From: Macrostomum hystrix
Lineage: Eukaryota; Platyhelminthes; Macrostomidae
DNA length: 64,000 nucleotides
Assembly: GCA_950097015.1 (NCBI GenBank)
Contig: CATNEN010000029.1
Span: forward strand, 7,665,501-7,729,500
Reading direction: 5' to 3'
Shown: positions 23,201 to 36,100 of the stretch, piece by piece
Numbering within the stretch: position 1 is the first letter of the stretch
Layout of the letters: each line of letters starts with the position of its first letter
Notes under the pieces: generated by a model
Databases searched by the model: none
What the model was told of the DNA's origin: nothing
Seen by the model: only the letters and a program-made list of their open reading frames with translations
Position numbers and translations under genes: made by a program

Positions 23201-25638
23201 CACGGCGAGGCCACATTCATTCCACGGCGAGGCCACATTGAAGGCCAACCTTCAAAGCACAGTGTACGCTGCCTGACGATGAGAAAGTCAGGGCAGATGT
23301 ACACACCTGTGTGAGCGTGTGCCTGCGTACGGTATCTGTGTGCGTGTGTGCTCAGGAGTCAGCGAAATGGGCAGAATTGCCTCCTCGCTGGCTGCGGGTC
23401 TAGTGTCACCAATGATGTGACATTGCCAGCAGCCCTCCTGCTAATTAATAATATTATTATTATCCCAATGTAAAGCACACAGAATCCCTGACTAATCAAA
23501 CTGTCACCATAAAGGAAATATTATCAATAAAAACGGACAACAAATCCCAAATCTAGAAAAAACACTGCTCCCATAAACAGATTCCAATCGGTCAAGAGCC
23601 TCGTCTATACTCAAGATAGAGTCCTATACTCACAAGACAATAGCAAAGTCAATAATAATTTTAGCTCAGCATGAAGCCATAATCCGGATAGGACCATATC
23701 TATGGCTAGTATTTGACTGAGTGACCACACAGTGCCACAAACACGTGGAGAGACATAATGCAATTAACTTCAGCCGTTGGCTATATTTGATGGCCTAATC
23801 AGTTAGGCAAATTGCTCAGAGAGAACAGTACGAGCTGCCTTGCTGCAATTATTATCAGGCTCAGAAAATATGGGCATCGATCAGAAACAGAGATTTTACC
23901 TATTTTACCGTATTTCTGGATTCTATTTGGGACAAAGGTGAGAATTTGTGACTGGTTTAATTTCATTTGGAACCAGCGAGTTATTTTTGCACCTAAAATA
24001 TTCTGAACTAAAGATTTACACAATGACCAGATGACAATTGATTGACAGTTATATTCAAATTTACATTGATTAGCGAGAATAGTTCACCCTCTATTGCCAC
24101 GTGTAAAATGCACTTATACTCGTAGCAAATGGTGCGCAAACAAAAGGCTTAAAAATCGATTTTCGACTAAATTCTGACTGGCAGGCTGTTATTTGGCCCA
24201 CCAACTCGCCAAAAACGTATCCCTTTATTCTCACACGAGCTCATCATAAGAGGACGGCAGCAAACAGAGTTTTATTTGCACCGGTCAGCTTGCGAAGGCC
24301 CACCACTACAACGCGCTTATATTTCAGTCTATGCTCTCTTCAGAACAATAGAACGAGAATACAATAACCAATGGCTAAAGGGACTGAACGCATTAAAATG
24401 AATAAATTATTAACTATACACTATGAAGATTGTAAATAAAAAATACCTGACCAATCAGAAGATTGTGCATCTTTCACAAAAAAAACCAATCAGTGGATTG
24501 AGAACCTTGAAAACTGCCAATCGGATAGAATAAGCCACATTAAAATAGTTGCAGGAGGGCTCTGGGCAATGGCACATCATTTGGTGACACTAGACCCGCA
24601 GCCAGCGAGGATGCAATTCTGCCCATTTCGCTTACTCCTGAGCACACACGCACATAGATACTGTACGCAGGCACACACTCACACAGGTGTGTACATCTAC
24701 CCTGGCTTTCTCATCGTCAGGCAGTGTACACTCTCACTGTGCATTGGAGATTGGCCCCTCAAGGGCGTAAATTGCACGACAAGCCCCCAAGTCTTCTCTC
24801 CGCGGCTGCGCCCAAATTTTGTGGCCTCGCCGCGGAATCGAGCGAATGGACACTGGCGCGAAAGGCAAACGCGTTAACCCCTGAATAAGCCACATTGGAT
24901 TACACCAAGTGACGATTCGGATTTACTCACCAAGTAGCGATTCCTCGTGAGCAGGAATAGCGAGAATGGCACGGCTATCGCCGTGGTGGCGTGCGTCGAC
25001 GGGAAGCCGTACTCCAGCTCGTATCGGCGCTCCAGCTTGGCCACTGGCGGGCTAGCCGGCCGGGGACTCTTGATGACGTCCTTCAGAGCCTGGCCGAACC
25101 ACATCGAGAAGCTCCAGGCCATGACAACCCGACGGCAGACGTAGCCGTCAACATTCCAGAACCAATAGGGAAAGAAGGTGCAATTGAACTCTTCGTTGCC
25201 GAGCATGGCGCCGAATGAGAACAGGTGATAAAAGAACAGATTAGTGATCTTGTAGTCCACATTATTTCGCATCGAATAGTCCATTATCGAGTTCTGCACG
25301 CGATTCTTCACATTCTCCGTCCAGGCTCGCGCTTTGCTCATTTCCAGGCCTTGCTTCTTTCCCAGCGTCACCTGCTGCTTCTGCTGCTTGGCCGTTCCAT
25401 TTCCAATTCTACGCTGAACAGTTCTGTCAGCGCCTATGGCATCGTCCAGTTCGGTGCCCGAGTCACATTCTTCAGTGTCCGACTCGCAGTTGTTGTTCGA
25501 ATCGGATGTCTCCTCCTCTTCGTCCATCGAGTTCAAGCCGCTGTCCTTATAGCCGATGTCGATGCCGCATAGGCCTTGAAACCCGGCCACTAGCTTTGCA
25601 TCGTTCAGATAAGCGGCCAGGCTTTTAATTTGATTCAT
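20294..25638 (-). CDS. SGPP: sphingosine-1-phosphate phosphatase, 4 exons
   Basis: Exons in transcript order: 25638-24931, 22690-22601, 21924-21682, 20632-20294. All are GT-AG and phase 0, giving 459 aa (vertebrate SGPP1 is about 440). The enzyme dephosphorylates sphingosine-1-phosphate in the ER membrane and belongs to the PAP2/lipid phosphate phosphatase superfamily. All three catalytic motifs are present: KDVIKSPRP (C1), PSTHA (C2) and SRIYLGMHSVLD (C3), whose final Asp is the first codon of exon 3. The N-terminal LVAGFQGLCGI and the C-terminal VELPYKFVTYSLVAFNVVY segment are SGPP-specific. Residues about 35-70 form an acidic low-complexity insert. Several hydrophobic segments, including an LIPLLLLLLCC stretch, follow PSTH. 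The start fits because LVAxFQ normally lies close to the N terminus. Confidence 0.93.
20780..21665. repeat. 26-bp minisatellite in SGPP intron 3
   Basis: About 30 units of aggatttgacaggtaatccc plus agtttc; the left third is degenerate. The array runs to within 16 bp of the exon 3 donor. A variant with gaaaggcaatcccaaactc occurs at 21212 and 21368, six units apart. Confidence 0.95.
23136..23464 (+). mobile_element. tRNA-derived SINE, copy A (near full length)
   Basis: Located in SGPP intron 1. It has an A-box-like tggcagagcgg at about 23147 and a B-box agttcgattcc at about 23191, spaced as in a tRNA-type pol III promoter. The body contains gcctgacgatgagaaagtca and ggcagatgtacacacctgtg. The tail is an AT-rich taataatattattatt with no poly(A). 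The flanks share ttatccca, a possible 8-bp target duplication. A 23-bp stretch (ccacggcgaggccacatt and context) is duplicated internally. Confidence 0.85.
24542..24882 (-). mobile_element. tRNA-derived SINE, copy B (full length)
   Basis: A reverse-oriented copy in SGPP intron 1. It is bounded by a perfect 14-bp direct repeat, gaataagccacatt, at 24528-24541 and 24883-24896. This fixes both ends and gives a unit of about 340 bp. The tRNA-like head lies at the right end; the body has the ctgcctgacgatgagaaa motif in reverse. Confidence 0.9.
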
Positions 25639-26770
25639 GTCCTGTTTTCTTCTAGAAGCCGAATAGTCGCCGAAAAGATATCAGTCTCTTCTTCTTTACC
25701 CCTGTTCCCCTGGCCTGTTATTCTTGTTAAAAAGCAGCAGGAGAGCGGCTGGCCTAGTGTAGCAATAGCTGCTGTTCTCCGTCTATTGGTTGTCCTGAAA
25801 TTTGTCAGTTTTTGAGTGCTTAACAACAGTGTGACGGCATGAATCTCGGCCGGAGAATTCTTGGGACAACCTTTGGGGATGCTGCCACTGTCGCATATGG
25901 AGGAGGTGTACTTGGACACGGATGGGCTTGCAGAGCATCGGCCTGGGGTTGCGGGCTGATGAAGCTGATTGGTTGACAACGCCAGACAACAATGCCGTGT
26001 GGGACAGAAAGACAAGGCTAAATATAGGCTTCAAAATTTATGCACTTTTAAATTACAAAGGCTTCTGGTCTAATACCAGCCTTATTAGACGAGTATACTT
26101 ATTAAATTTCAGTTAATATTTATTAAACGGGAATAATCCTTGCATTAATGGTGCAATCTATCGAAACAAGAAACAAAGCTTACATTTTTTGCGCAATAAA
26201 CAGAGATGGAGACAGAGGGGGACATGGACGCAGACTTGTTTCAACCTCAAACCTCCCTCCTGGCTATGCGCAGAGGCAGAGAGCTGAGAAATGAATGAGC
26301 AAAGCACTGTGACCTGTCAACATCTCTCTAATGGGGTAGGGGGAGAAGGCGAGGGGTGGCAGGCGGTGGCAGGCAAGGAGAATTCAGGTTGAGCAAGGTC
26401 GCTCTCAAGGCCAGACAGTGCGTGGTGGCCTGATAGAAATCGATCGCACTAGATCACGATAAAGGAGATCTACTCTGAAGGCTGATTTAGTTCAGTCGCC
26501 AAAAAAGCAATCTAGGGACAGGAGCCGATAAAATTTCCCGTTGTTGGATAGCGCCTAGCCTACAATCGATGCAGTGCTACTTAGTCAGAATCTTCTTAAG
26601 TAATTAGTGTGATTTAAAGGCTGAGTAGGCATTCGTAATAATAAGAAGTCCGCGATGAGCACAGAAGTATTGCATCAATAATTGATAGAATTAGTTTTCT
26701 AGGCTAGACAGACCTCATCGGATAATTCAAGTAAATACGAAACACACCTGCGATTACGTCTTAGCCAGAG
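25639..26770. other. SGPP 5' flank and spacer
   Basis: Upstream of the phosphatase start on its strand, so it should hold that promoter and 5' UTR. Open frames at 25635-26034 resemble no family. No TATA box is obvious close to the start. Confidence 0.45.
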
Positions 26771-26774
26771 TATC

Positions 26775-27158
26775 TCTCCCCCGCCTCATTTCTTCTATGT
26801 CTCATCTCTTGCCTGCCTCATCTCTCCCCTGCCTCATCTCTCCCCTGTCTCATCTCTTCCCTGTCTCATCTCTCCCCTGTCTCATCTCTCCCCCGCCTCA
26901 TTTCTTCCATGTCTCATCTCTTGCCTGCCTCATCTCTCCCCTGCCTCATCTCTTCGCTGCCTCATCTCTTCGCTGTCTCATCTCTCCCCTGCCTCATCTC
27001 TTCCCTGCCTCATCTCTCCCCCGCCTCATTTCTTCTATGTCTCATCTCTTGCCTGCCTCATCTCTCCCCTGCCTCATCTCTCCCAGCTTCATCTCTCCCC
27101 TGCCTCATCTCTCCCCTGTCTCATCTCTTTCTTGTCTCTCTCTCATCTGTATTCCGTT
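26775..27158. repeat. 17-bp minisatellite
   Basis: About 22 units of ctgcctcatctctcccc with ctgtctcatctcttccc variants. A multi-unit block beginning ccgcctcatttcttc recurs three times in the array. Confidence 0.93.
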
Positions 27159-27524
27159 TAATAATTGTCCTAGCTTATAGCCCAGCATAACTTTCCTGTT
27201 TATTTTCTTATATTTCTCATCTCTACAGTTTCCTGTGTTGCCGCTATCAATCCGGCCCCTCTTTATTAGATTTCTATCCCACCCCCAACCCCCATCAGGT
27301 ATTACCTTTATACCTCAAGCATACTTATTTTATAAGCCTTTATATCATCATTCACATAAAAATCGATTTGCAAATTAGTGCGACCTTTTTTGAAATTAGC
27401 ATTACAACTAGGCGCCCAAAATTTTCATTTGACGATGGCCGAAGCTTTGTAGCTAATTAACAAAGTGTGCGACACATTGTTACTGAAGATGAAGCCGACA
27501 TCAGTCATCAGTGATGTGGAGCCT

Positions 27525-27604
27525 GCGGGAGGGGGCGGGCAGGCAACCCGACCCAGGCTTGCCCCGCCCAGCTGTGTAAACTGATACGCATCAGTCTATA
27601 AATA
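27525..27604 (+). promoter_or_regulatory. candidate TATA/GC-box promoter for the O-methyltransferase gene
   Basis: TATAAATA lies at 27597-27604, preceded by GC boxes ggagggggcgggc (about 27528) and gccccgccc (about 27561). The GC boxes form the arms of an imperfect inverted repeat with an 11-nt loop. A start site would fall near 27630. The nearest downstream plus-strand gene is at 29847, whose start codon follows a splice acceptor, so a 5' UTR exon here joined over a 2.2-kb intron is possible. Confidence 0.45.
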
Positions 27605-27639
27605 CACTGCGAGGTCTGACAGGGCACAACAGGAAATTA

Positions 27640-29810
27640 TATGCTACACATGTGGGCGATTCGAAACAGCAGTGCCATCTAAGGAGGCTTGGTAACAGGC
27701 AAGCATGGTTTTTGTAGCAGCAATCAATGGCAAGTCTAGGGAAAAGAAAAACTTAAGTTTTCGAATACTTTTTTGAGTCGACACAAAAAGTTTCTTCCGA
27801 AGGGAAATAATGCTCAATGCTTCAGATATGAAAATAGCCATTTGGACAAGGTACTGAGCAATTAGCAACTCTATAATTATTACTCGAACTTAAGCCAGCA
27901 GGAAAGATTACACAATAAAATATGATGCACAAAAATGCACAAAATTTGCCAGTTGCCAATTTTCCATCTTTTTTTGCTATATGTATGTAAATCTTCATTC
28001 ACAATTCTAGATTAATAGTGGAATCAATCCTAATGTCCGTTCCTAAATTTAACCATATTGTACTGACCATGAAAACACATTAGGAAAGTAAAAAATTGCA
28101 ATTAATAACAATATACCAACATTATCCAGATACATTTAATCGCTAGAGCCAGTAGGAAAAACTTTATTCATTAAAATAAAATTATTCACAAAACTAAACT
28201 GAATTGCCAAAAAAAACAAATTGTTTTTGTCACTAAAATCTTCTCTTAATTGTAGATTGCAATAATTGTACTAGTTGGCAACTATAATAAAGCTATATCA
28301 AAGCTTAAAACGAAGATAAAAAAATCATAAGTATTTAAAAAGCGTATTTATTTAAAATACCATACTGGATTTGCTTTATTTTTTCTAATAATTTATAGTG
28401 CTTCAAAAGCTTTGCCTGGATCATACATATACAAAATGACTGCAATAACTTAAAAAGTTTTATAGAAATATATATTACATTTATTCTGTTTACGCGCAAA
28501 ATTTTCTTTATTTCTTAATATAAGTTATTTTAACGACAAATTACTTTCCCATAGTATCAAAAAATGATATGGTCCTTAAAAAATTATAGAGAACTAGAAA
28601 TAAATTTTGACTTACAATAACTAACTATAAAGCACTCAATAGGATCTGAAAATAACGTTGAAGAAGTTGTACTTCGAAATGTTCTGCTTTACTGTGGATG
28701 GCTAGTGAGCTCACTCGTGAGATGTATCATGCATGATATATGAGTAACCTCAAAGTGTTTTGCTTGCAAGCACACGCGCGATATTAGACAAAAAAACTCT
28801 CGATAAATATCTTTCTAAGATTACAAATAGTATAACAACTAATCAGGTAGTAAAACTATAGCTTTATGAAATTGCGTAGGCAACTCTTTTTTAACTTTCC
28901 ATTGAGAACTATAATAGCATTATATCTTATTATGATGCTATTAAGAGAGAATATACTGCGGCGTAGCAAGCCAGTTTTGACCTTCAATTGTTTTGTTGAT
29001 TTTTGAAGAGAATTACGTACGTCGGAAAAACGACAGTGAACGTTCTTGTACAGCGCATGACCTGTCGATAGTTCAATGGTTATGTATATAATGGCATGAA
29101 AAATCATGACACGTTTTATCACCTGAACATTTTTTTATTCTTTTGATACTATTTTAACTTTCGCAATAAATAAAAGCCGTAAATAAGGATTTGCGTTATA
29201 ATATTATTCTTTTAGATTTTAAATCTTTCTTTTGTTTACATAGGCATTCAATAACCAGAAGAAAACAGTTTACACCATTTCATTTTCCTTTTGAAAAGAA
29301 AAACAGCAATTATGCTATATATATTCTACAACTTTTAGAAGTGCGATATTGTAATAGCAGGAGTGCAGCGGCATTGGAGTTCATCCATCATATTTTAGCA
29401 GAGTATGAGATCTGTAATTTTGTATGTTTGCGTTTGTCCTAGTTATTGCTTTTGTTGCCATTTCTAGCTTTGCATATTTTATAAGCTGCGTTTAATATAT
29501 TAAATTTGTCAAAGGCTTCACTGGCAATCTTATGTATCAAGTAAATAAACTTTTAAATGAAAGTTAATGACAATAATGTATTTTTATTATAGTATAGTAT
29601 TATATTTTTGTAGTCCTTTGTAGTGTACTGTTTAAATAGCGCTTCATGTTTTTTTTACTGTAAATAAAATATAAAAATTGCTGGAATTTCCTTAGCAAAA
29701 TTATATGCCACTAAATAAGTAGGCCAAGTTTATTCACTGACAGGATATTTTGTTTAATCCCCTTTCTCCCTGAAGTGCACATTCTAACTGGCCTTCATCT
29801 TTTGAACTTC
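27640..29810. other. AT-rich region (5' UTR intron or spacer)
   Basis: Very AT-rich with homopolymer runs. No exon, tandem array or mobile element recognised. It may be the first intron of the O-methyltransferase transcript. Confidence 0.45.
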
Positions 29811-29820
29811 TATTTTGCAG
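29811..29820 (+). promoter_or_regulatory. splice acceptor immediately upstream of the start codon
   Basis: A pyrimidine-rich stretch ending in tattttgcag, 26 nt before the O-methyltransferase ATG. It could receive a 5' UTR exon or a spliced leader. Confidence 0.5.
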
Positions 29821-29846
29821 TTATAACACCCCAGCCCAAGCTTTGA

Positions 29847-31212
29847 ATGTATAAGTCACACTCCAAAGACCCAGTGGTAAACTACATAGTAGACAATTCG
29901 CTGAGGCTCAACGATGTTCAGAAGTCACTGATCACTGAGACCATGAAGCTTGGACCACAGAGCCGCATGTTGGGCAGCGCCGACTCTCTGCAACTGCTCA
30001 GCAACATGTGCCGAATGATTCGGGCCAAGAAGACACTGGACATTGGAATGTTCACCGGCTACAGCGCGCTCAGCATTGCACAGGTGCTGCCTCCAGATGG
30101 TGAGTCCTACTCAGTGCTGGGCTAAAGTAAGCGCCACTGTTGATAAAATCTAGAGATTATTTAGTGTCCTGTATTGTTCAGATAGAGGTAGCTACCAAGA
30201 TTCGTATATATAGAAGGGAAAAACTGAATGACAAAAGATAACTTGTAGAAAATGTGTACACAAGATACAGACAGATGTAAGGAGAAATATATAATATTCT
30301 GGTATACGGACTGACACGATGCTAAATAGGTGTGATTGACAGGTGTACGTAGAGACATTTAAGTGTACCGACAGTAATGAGATGCAGGTTTACGGACAGG
30401 TATGAGATGCAGGTGTACGGACAGGTATGAGATGCAGGTTTACGGACAGGTATGAGATGCAGGTGTACGGACAGGTATGAGATGCAGGTGTACGGACAGG
30501 TATGAGATGGAGGTATACAGACAGATGTAATGTCACAGGTATGAGATGCAGGTGAACGGACAGGTATGAGATGGAGGTATACAGACAGATGTAATGTCAC
30601 AGGTATGAGATGCAGGTGAACGGACAGGTATGAGATGGAGGTATACAGACAGATGTAATGTCACAGGTATGAGATGCAGGTGAACGGACAGGTATGAGAT
30701 GGAGGTATACAGACAGATGTAATGTCACAGGTATGAGATGCAGGTGTACCAAATTTACGGGCATGCAACATGTGTTGCAACAGAGCTATCCGCCCCTAAA
30801 AACAGGCCGCGTTGTAACATGCGATGTGTCGAAAAATCACGAAGCCCTGGCTCGCCAGCACTGGCGTCAGGCCGGTGTTGAAGATCGCATCGACTTTCGT
30901 GTCGGCCCGGCCACTGAAACACTTCGCAAACTATTGGCCGACAATCAGGCCGGCAGTTTTGACTTCGCTTTCATTGACGCAGACAAAGAGAACTACGACG
31001 ATTATTATGAGCTCTGCCTGCGTCTTATCCGGCCCGGCGGGTTCATCGCCTTCGACAACGTGCTGTGGGGCGGCTCCGTGCTGGATGAAAACGACCAGAG
31101 CTCGTCTACCACTGCGTTGCGCAACATCTGCCGGAAACTGCACACCGACAGTCGGGTTGACGTCAGCATTCTCTACTCGGGCGATGGCGTTGCGCTGGCT
31201 TTTGTGAAGTGA
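29847..31212 (+). CDS. COMT-type class I SAM-dependent O-methyltransferase, 2 exons
   Basis: Exons 29847-30099 and 30806-31212 are joined in phase 1 to give 219 aa, the usual length of the caffeoyl-CoA/COMTD1-like O-methyltransferase fold. The start region QKSLITETMKLGP is followed by the SAM-binding loop LDIGMFTGYSALSIA, the acidic VVTCDVS strand, FDFAFIDADKENY (metal-ligand Asp) and FDNVLWGGSV (second metal-ligand Asp). It should transfer a methyl group from SAM to a catechol-like hydroxyl with a divalent cation. No signal peptide or membrane anchor is present, unlike vertebrate COMTD1, so a cytosolic location is inferred. A splice acceptor (tattttgcag, ending 29820) lies 26 nt before the ATG, implying a 5' UTR intron or trans-splicing. 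The exact substrate is unknown. Confidence 0.9.
30359..30750. repeat. minisatellite with 64-bp higher-order unit in O-methyltransferase intron
   Basis: Basic word gacaggtatgagatgcaggt. The first part repeats at about 26 bp; from about 30490 a 64-bp compound unit (with atacagacagatgtaatgtc) repeats about four times. It occupies most of the 706-bp intron and contains repeated donor-like caggtatga on the sense strand. Confidence 0.93.
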
Positions 31213-31845
31213 CACTTTTGCGACTGAAGATTGTCAGGAATCAGTGAATTACTTTGAGAAACAGATCGATGTAGCAGTCGATTTACTGAGTAAATAAGTA
31301 AATTTTAGCTCTTGATTTACCGAATAAGCAGGTAACTGCAGCTCTTGATTTAATCAATAACCAGTTAGTTGTAGCAGTTGTTTTAGTGAATTAACAGGTA
31401 GATTTATCACCCGATCTACTAAGTAGTCCGTAAACAAGTTAATTTGCCTAGAGGCAAAAATGTTCTAATTGCATCAATTCGTTAATTCTTAACATTGGCA
31501 ATGTTCGTTCATGTATTTAAATGTGTTTATCTCCTTCTATTTAGCTTGTCGAATAGCTTCTCAAAGGTGATTTTCCATGGTGTGTTTGAGTTAACCAATG
31601 TTGCCAAACATATCATGGCTGCTGTTGCTTCTAATTTAGTATGCTTCTTAATAGAACATCGTATTTTTTTTATTTTACATACAAGCGTAATTCAGACGTA
31701 AAAGTTTCATTAAATATCTAATGCAATTCATTTTTCTAAATCTACTTTCAGTAGTGCGTATGTGTTTGCGCTTCGTTTTTAGCAACACAAATAAAGTTGA
31801 TACAAAAACTAAACAGAAAAAAAGTTAAAACTACTTTGATGATTA
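31213..31845. other. 3' flank and spacer
   Basis: AT-rich. The first 200 bp hold loosely repeated words (gtaaataag, aacaggtag, ttgatttac). No coding exon is seen. Confidence 0.5.
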
Positions 31846-31850
31846 AATTG

Positions 31851-32598
31851 CGTCAGTATCTTAAACTGAAAGTGTCATTTCGATAGAAAAGTGCCAGTCT
31901 CTTAAAATGAAAGTGTCATTTCGATAGAAAAGTGCCAGTCTCTTAAACTGGAATTGCCATTTCGATAGAAAAGTGCCAGTCTCTTAAACTGGAATTGCCA
32001 TTTCGATAGAAAAATGCCAGTCTCTTAAACTGAAAGTGTCATTTCGATAGAAAAGTGCCAGTCTCTTAAACTGAAAGTGTCATTTCGATAGAAAAGTGCC
32101 AGTCTCTTAAAATGGAAGTGTCATTTCGATAGAAAAGTGCCAGTCTCTTAAAATGGAAGTGTCATTTCGATAGAAAAGTGCCAGTCTCTTAAACTGAAAG
32201 TGTCATTTCGATAGAAAAGTGCCAGTCTCTTAAACTGAAAGTGTCATTTCGATAGAAAAGTGCCAGTCTCTTAAACTGAAAGTGTCATTTCGATAGAAAA
32301 GTGCCAGTCTCTTAAACTGGAAGTGTCATTTTAATAGAAAAGTGCAAGTCTCTTAAACTGGAAGTGTCATTTTAATAGAAAAGTGCCAGTCTCTTAAACT
32401 GGAAGTATCATTTTAATAGAAAAGTGCCAGTCTCTTAAACTGGAAGTGTCATTTTAATAGAAAAGTGCCAGTCTCTTAAACTGGAATTGCCATTTCAATA
32501 GAAAAGTGCCAGTCTCTTAAACTGGAATTGCCATTTCAATAGAAAAGTGCCAGTCTCTTAAACTGGAATTGCCATTTAAATAGAAAAGTGCCAGTCCG
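31851..32598. repeat. 41-bp minisatellite
   Basis: About 18 units marked by agtgccagtctcttaaactg and gtcatttcgatagaaa. Three variant classes (gaaagtgtc, ggaagtgtc, ggaattgcc) are clustered in blocks. Confidence 0.96.
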
Positions 32599-32743
32599 TG
32601 AAATTTTTCGATGAAAAAGTTTCTATTTAGGAAAGTCTAGAGGGTGGACGTACTCACTACTTGGTATTTTAAATAGAAAAAGTCCATTGTAGCCGTTCTC
32701 ATCTAAATAGCTCTGCCCGACCCACGCGGCCATCAAGCGTCAC

Positions 32744-32775
<32 letters not shown>

Positions 32776-33169
32776 GGTCGCTGGCACCCAGCAGTGACTT
32801 TCTCTGTAGCGCTAACTATTGAATGAAAAAGCGTACAACTAAGCTTAGCCAAAGCACTGTCCGATAGCCATTTCTCTGTCTGTGAAGTATTGCCTTTGTT
32901 GCCTTTCCAAATGCGCACTGGCACAGTAGTATTAACAGCTCAGCTCAGCCCTTTGTCAACAAGCTTTATAAAGTTGAGAACCAGTTGCATTGGGCTGTTA
33001 GGTTAGAGAAAGAGCTATAGGCGAGAACTGCAAAGCTTCCTTTAGTGAAATCGGCAAGTGTCTCAATTTAAAAATAAATAGACATTTAGCATCATTGGCA
33101 TTCATTTCTGACTGTCAGTTCGTTTTATATAATATATTTATTAGCTGTGTTGTCACAGACACATCGTAT
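32599..33169. other. 5' flank of the ZU5 gene with CAG tract
   Basis: Contains a pure (CAG)9-10 tract at about 32746-32774, then mixed sequence to the start codon. No exon is assigned. It probably includes the promoter or 5' UTR of the downstream gene. Confidence 0.45.
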
Positions 33170-36100
33170 ATGAACAACGACTTTGGCGATGATTTCGGGT
33201 AAGATAACTTTGCTAGTTTAACATTTAACAGAACTGCTTGCCAATGAAATTAAAAAAATATTCTGCTTTTTCAAAATCTTGAGAATCGTGAATGTCATAG
33301 AAAGTTTCATAGAAACCAATTAGTCGTTATTTCCGAGAAATCAAGTAGTAAGTGCGTCTAAACTCTCATGAGATCTCCAAATTACTCGTTTCTTAGAAAT
33401 AGCGTAGGTGTTTGCTCTAGGGCCTACCTCAGGGCCCCTGAGGGCCCCTGTTTGCCCCTGAGGGCCTACCTCAAAGGCACAGTAAGATTTTAAACTGCCT
33501 GACGATGAGAATGTCAGGGCAGATGTACACACCTGTGTGAGTGTGTGCCTGCGTACGGTATCTATGTATGCATAGGAGTCCTCCTCTATGGCTGCAGTTC
33601 TACTGCCACCAATTAGTATTGAAGTATTAATTTTTCTCATGAACTTACAAAAGACCCAGCACATGCGAATCTTCAGTGTTGTCATGGTTACTAAACAAAT
33701 ATTTTAATGTTATCAGTTGACACAATCTCATCCGCGATGCTATTTGATTAAGAGTTGGTAAATGTGATTCTTTAAGAGTATCACTTAAAACGGTTGCATG
33801 GTTTGCAGTGTCTACCTGAATATCAAATTACCAAATACTGATTATGGTACAAATTAGCCGTCATATATAAAATGCGTGGGCAGTAGAAGTTATAAAATCT
33901 ATAGAAATCTATATATAACAAAAACAGTCGATGACAAAATTCTAACAAAATAGGAAGTCAGAAGATGGTGCCGTTTCATCCACTTCATCTCTCGCTTGGT
34001 CTTATTGAGTACTCCATTTCTGTTCTCAAATGAATAGGCTTGTTGTGTCATAAATTTTGCAGTTTTATCGACATTAAACAGAAGTTTTAAATAGAGACAG
34101 AAATTCAATAGATTCAATAATGACAGAAATTTATTCAGCATCTGGGGGCGGAGAAGCGATGTGGATTTTTATCAGGGGGAAATAAATGCGATTTGACATT
34201 GCGTTCAACACAAAACGCTGTTGCTAAGCTGCTCATCTCATAGAATGTATCAGCCGACAATACCTGTTGCTATGTGACTAAAAATATTCATGAAGGGGAT
34301 TCACCTCTTGTCATGTGACTAAAAGCATGCCAGAGGGAGTTTCCGGATATTAAAATACCAGCTAAAATACAAGCTTAATTATCTTTACATATCCTTTGAA
34401 AAAAGGCTGAGAACGTCCTTCGGATTTCCCAGAAAAATAGACTAAATAACATTCCGCCTGTTTAAGCTAAAAAACGTCTCTAGGGGCATTCCCTTCTTGC
34501 CATGATGCTAATAATAACCTATAGGAATTTCCATGAAATCTAGTCAAAATGCAAGCGGAATTCAAATTTGCGGAAGCTAAATATAGCCTTGGGGAACCAC
34601 CTTGCTTAGTTAAAAAAATAGCCAATAAGAATTCCCTTGCAAAGTTGTTAAATGTGATCGAAGGAAATTTCTTTTAGTGCAATGCAGTGCAACCGAAATT
34701 ACATGTGACCAGTTTTCCATGCAATGGACCTTCTCCATCGCCGCCCTGGCTCGTCCGCAGCATCTCCGAGCCGGCGCGCCTGCGACTGCCGAACAGGCGC
34801 GGCGCAGCCACGGATCTCGAGCTGCCGCTGGCCGACGGTGGCCGACTCTTCGTGCCAGCCGGGGCGCTCAGCAGCATCAGACGAGGAGGCACTGGCCGAG
34901 CCTCTCGCGGTGCTGGGGCGAGTAACAAAAGGCGGCAACAACAGCCTACTGTAAATAAAGTACGCATAGATTTTATGGCAAGCAACATTACATGTAGATT
35001 TTTTATGATGCTGGAACACCCACACACCCAATCGCAAGCCCAATCCCCCACCCAATCCCACACCCAATCCCACACCCAACCCACACCCAGTCACATGACA
35101 TACCCGATCTCACACCCAATCCCCCACCCAATCCCACACCCAATACCACACCCAATCCCACACCCAATCCCACACCCAATCCCACACCCAATCCCACACC
35201 CAATCCAACACCCAATCCCACACCCAATCCCACACCCAATCCCACACCCAATCCCACACCCAATCCCCCACCCAATCCCACACCCAATCCCACAATCACC
35301 CCACACCCAATCCCACACCCAATGCCACACCCAATCCCACACCCAATCCCACACCCAATCCCCCACCCAATCCCACACCCAATCCCACACCCAATCCCAC
35401 ACCCAATCCCACACCCAATCCCACACCCAATCCCACACCCAATCCCACACCCAATCCCACACCCAATCCCCCACCAAATCCCACACCCAATCTCACATAC
35501 CCGATCCCACATAGCCAATCCCAATCACATCTGATTGGCACTCAATCCCATAACCCCATAATTCCACAAGCCCAAAATCCCATCTTCACCGTCCAGAGTC
35601 CAGGACAAACGCCACGCCGAAGCAGCAGGAGTGCCGCTGGCGGCCCTAGCGGCGGTCTCATCACCGCCTGGTCTGTTGACGGGGCGAACCTGCCCGACTG
35701 CACCCCACCGGTGCTGGAGCCGCTGGAACTGCTGGCCTCTCCAGTCTACCGGCTGCGACTGTCCGGCGGCTGTCCGGATGGTGCCACCAACTCAGAGACT
35801 GCCGCGGTCGCCTTGGCGACGCCCGAGGCTGCGTCAGCTGCGTCGATAAAGTCCGAAGCGGCAACGTCATCGCCAACGCCACTGTTGAAGCTGCCGCTGA
35901 CATCGCCGATCCGGCCAGACCCGTCCTGGCCGACCCTTCTGCGGCTCATGCACAGGCCAGAGCCGCCTTCGCCTCCTCCGCCGCCACCGCTGAAGGAAAA
36001 CAGCGATCTACTAGACGGGACTGATTCGCATGCGCTCATACCGCGGCCGCCGAGAATGCAGTGGCGCGAGCTGGTCATTGTGGCGGAGGTCATTAAAAGC

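Noticed and set aside
34687..35541. HPIP/QSHT and WVWD repeat proteins
   Set aside because: 12-bp array in an intron of the ZU5 gene; only 34761-34921 is exon-like.
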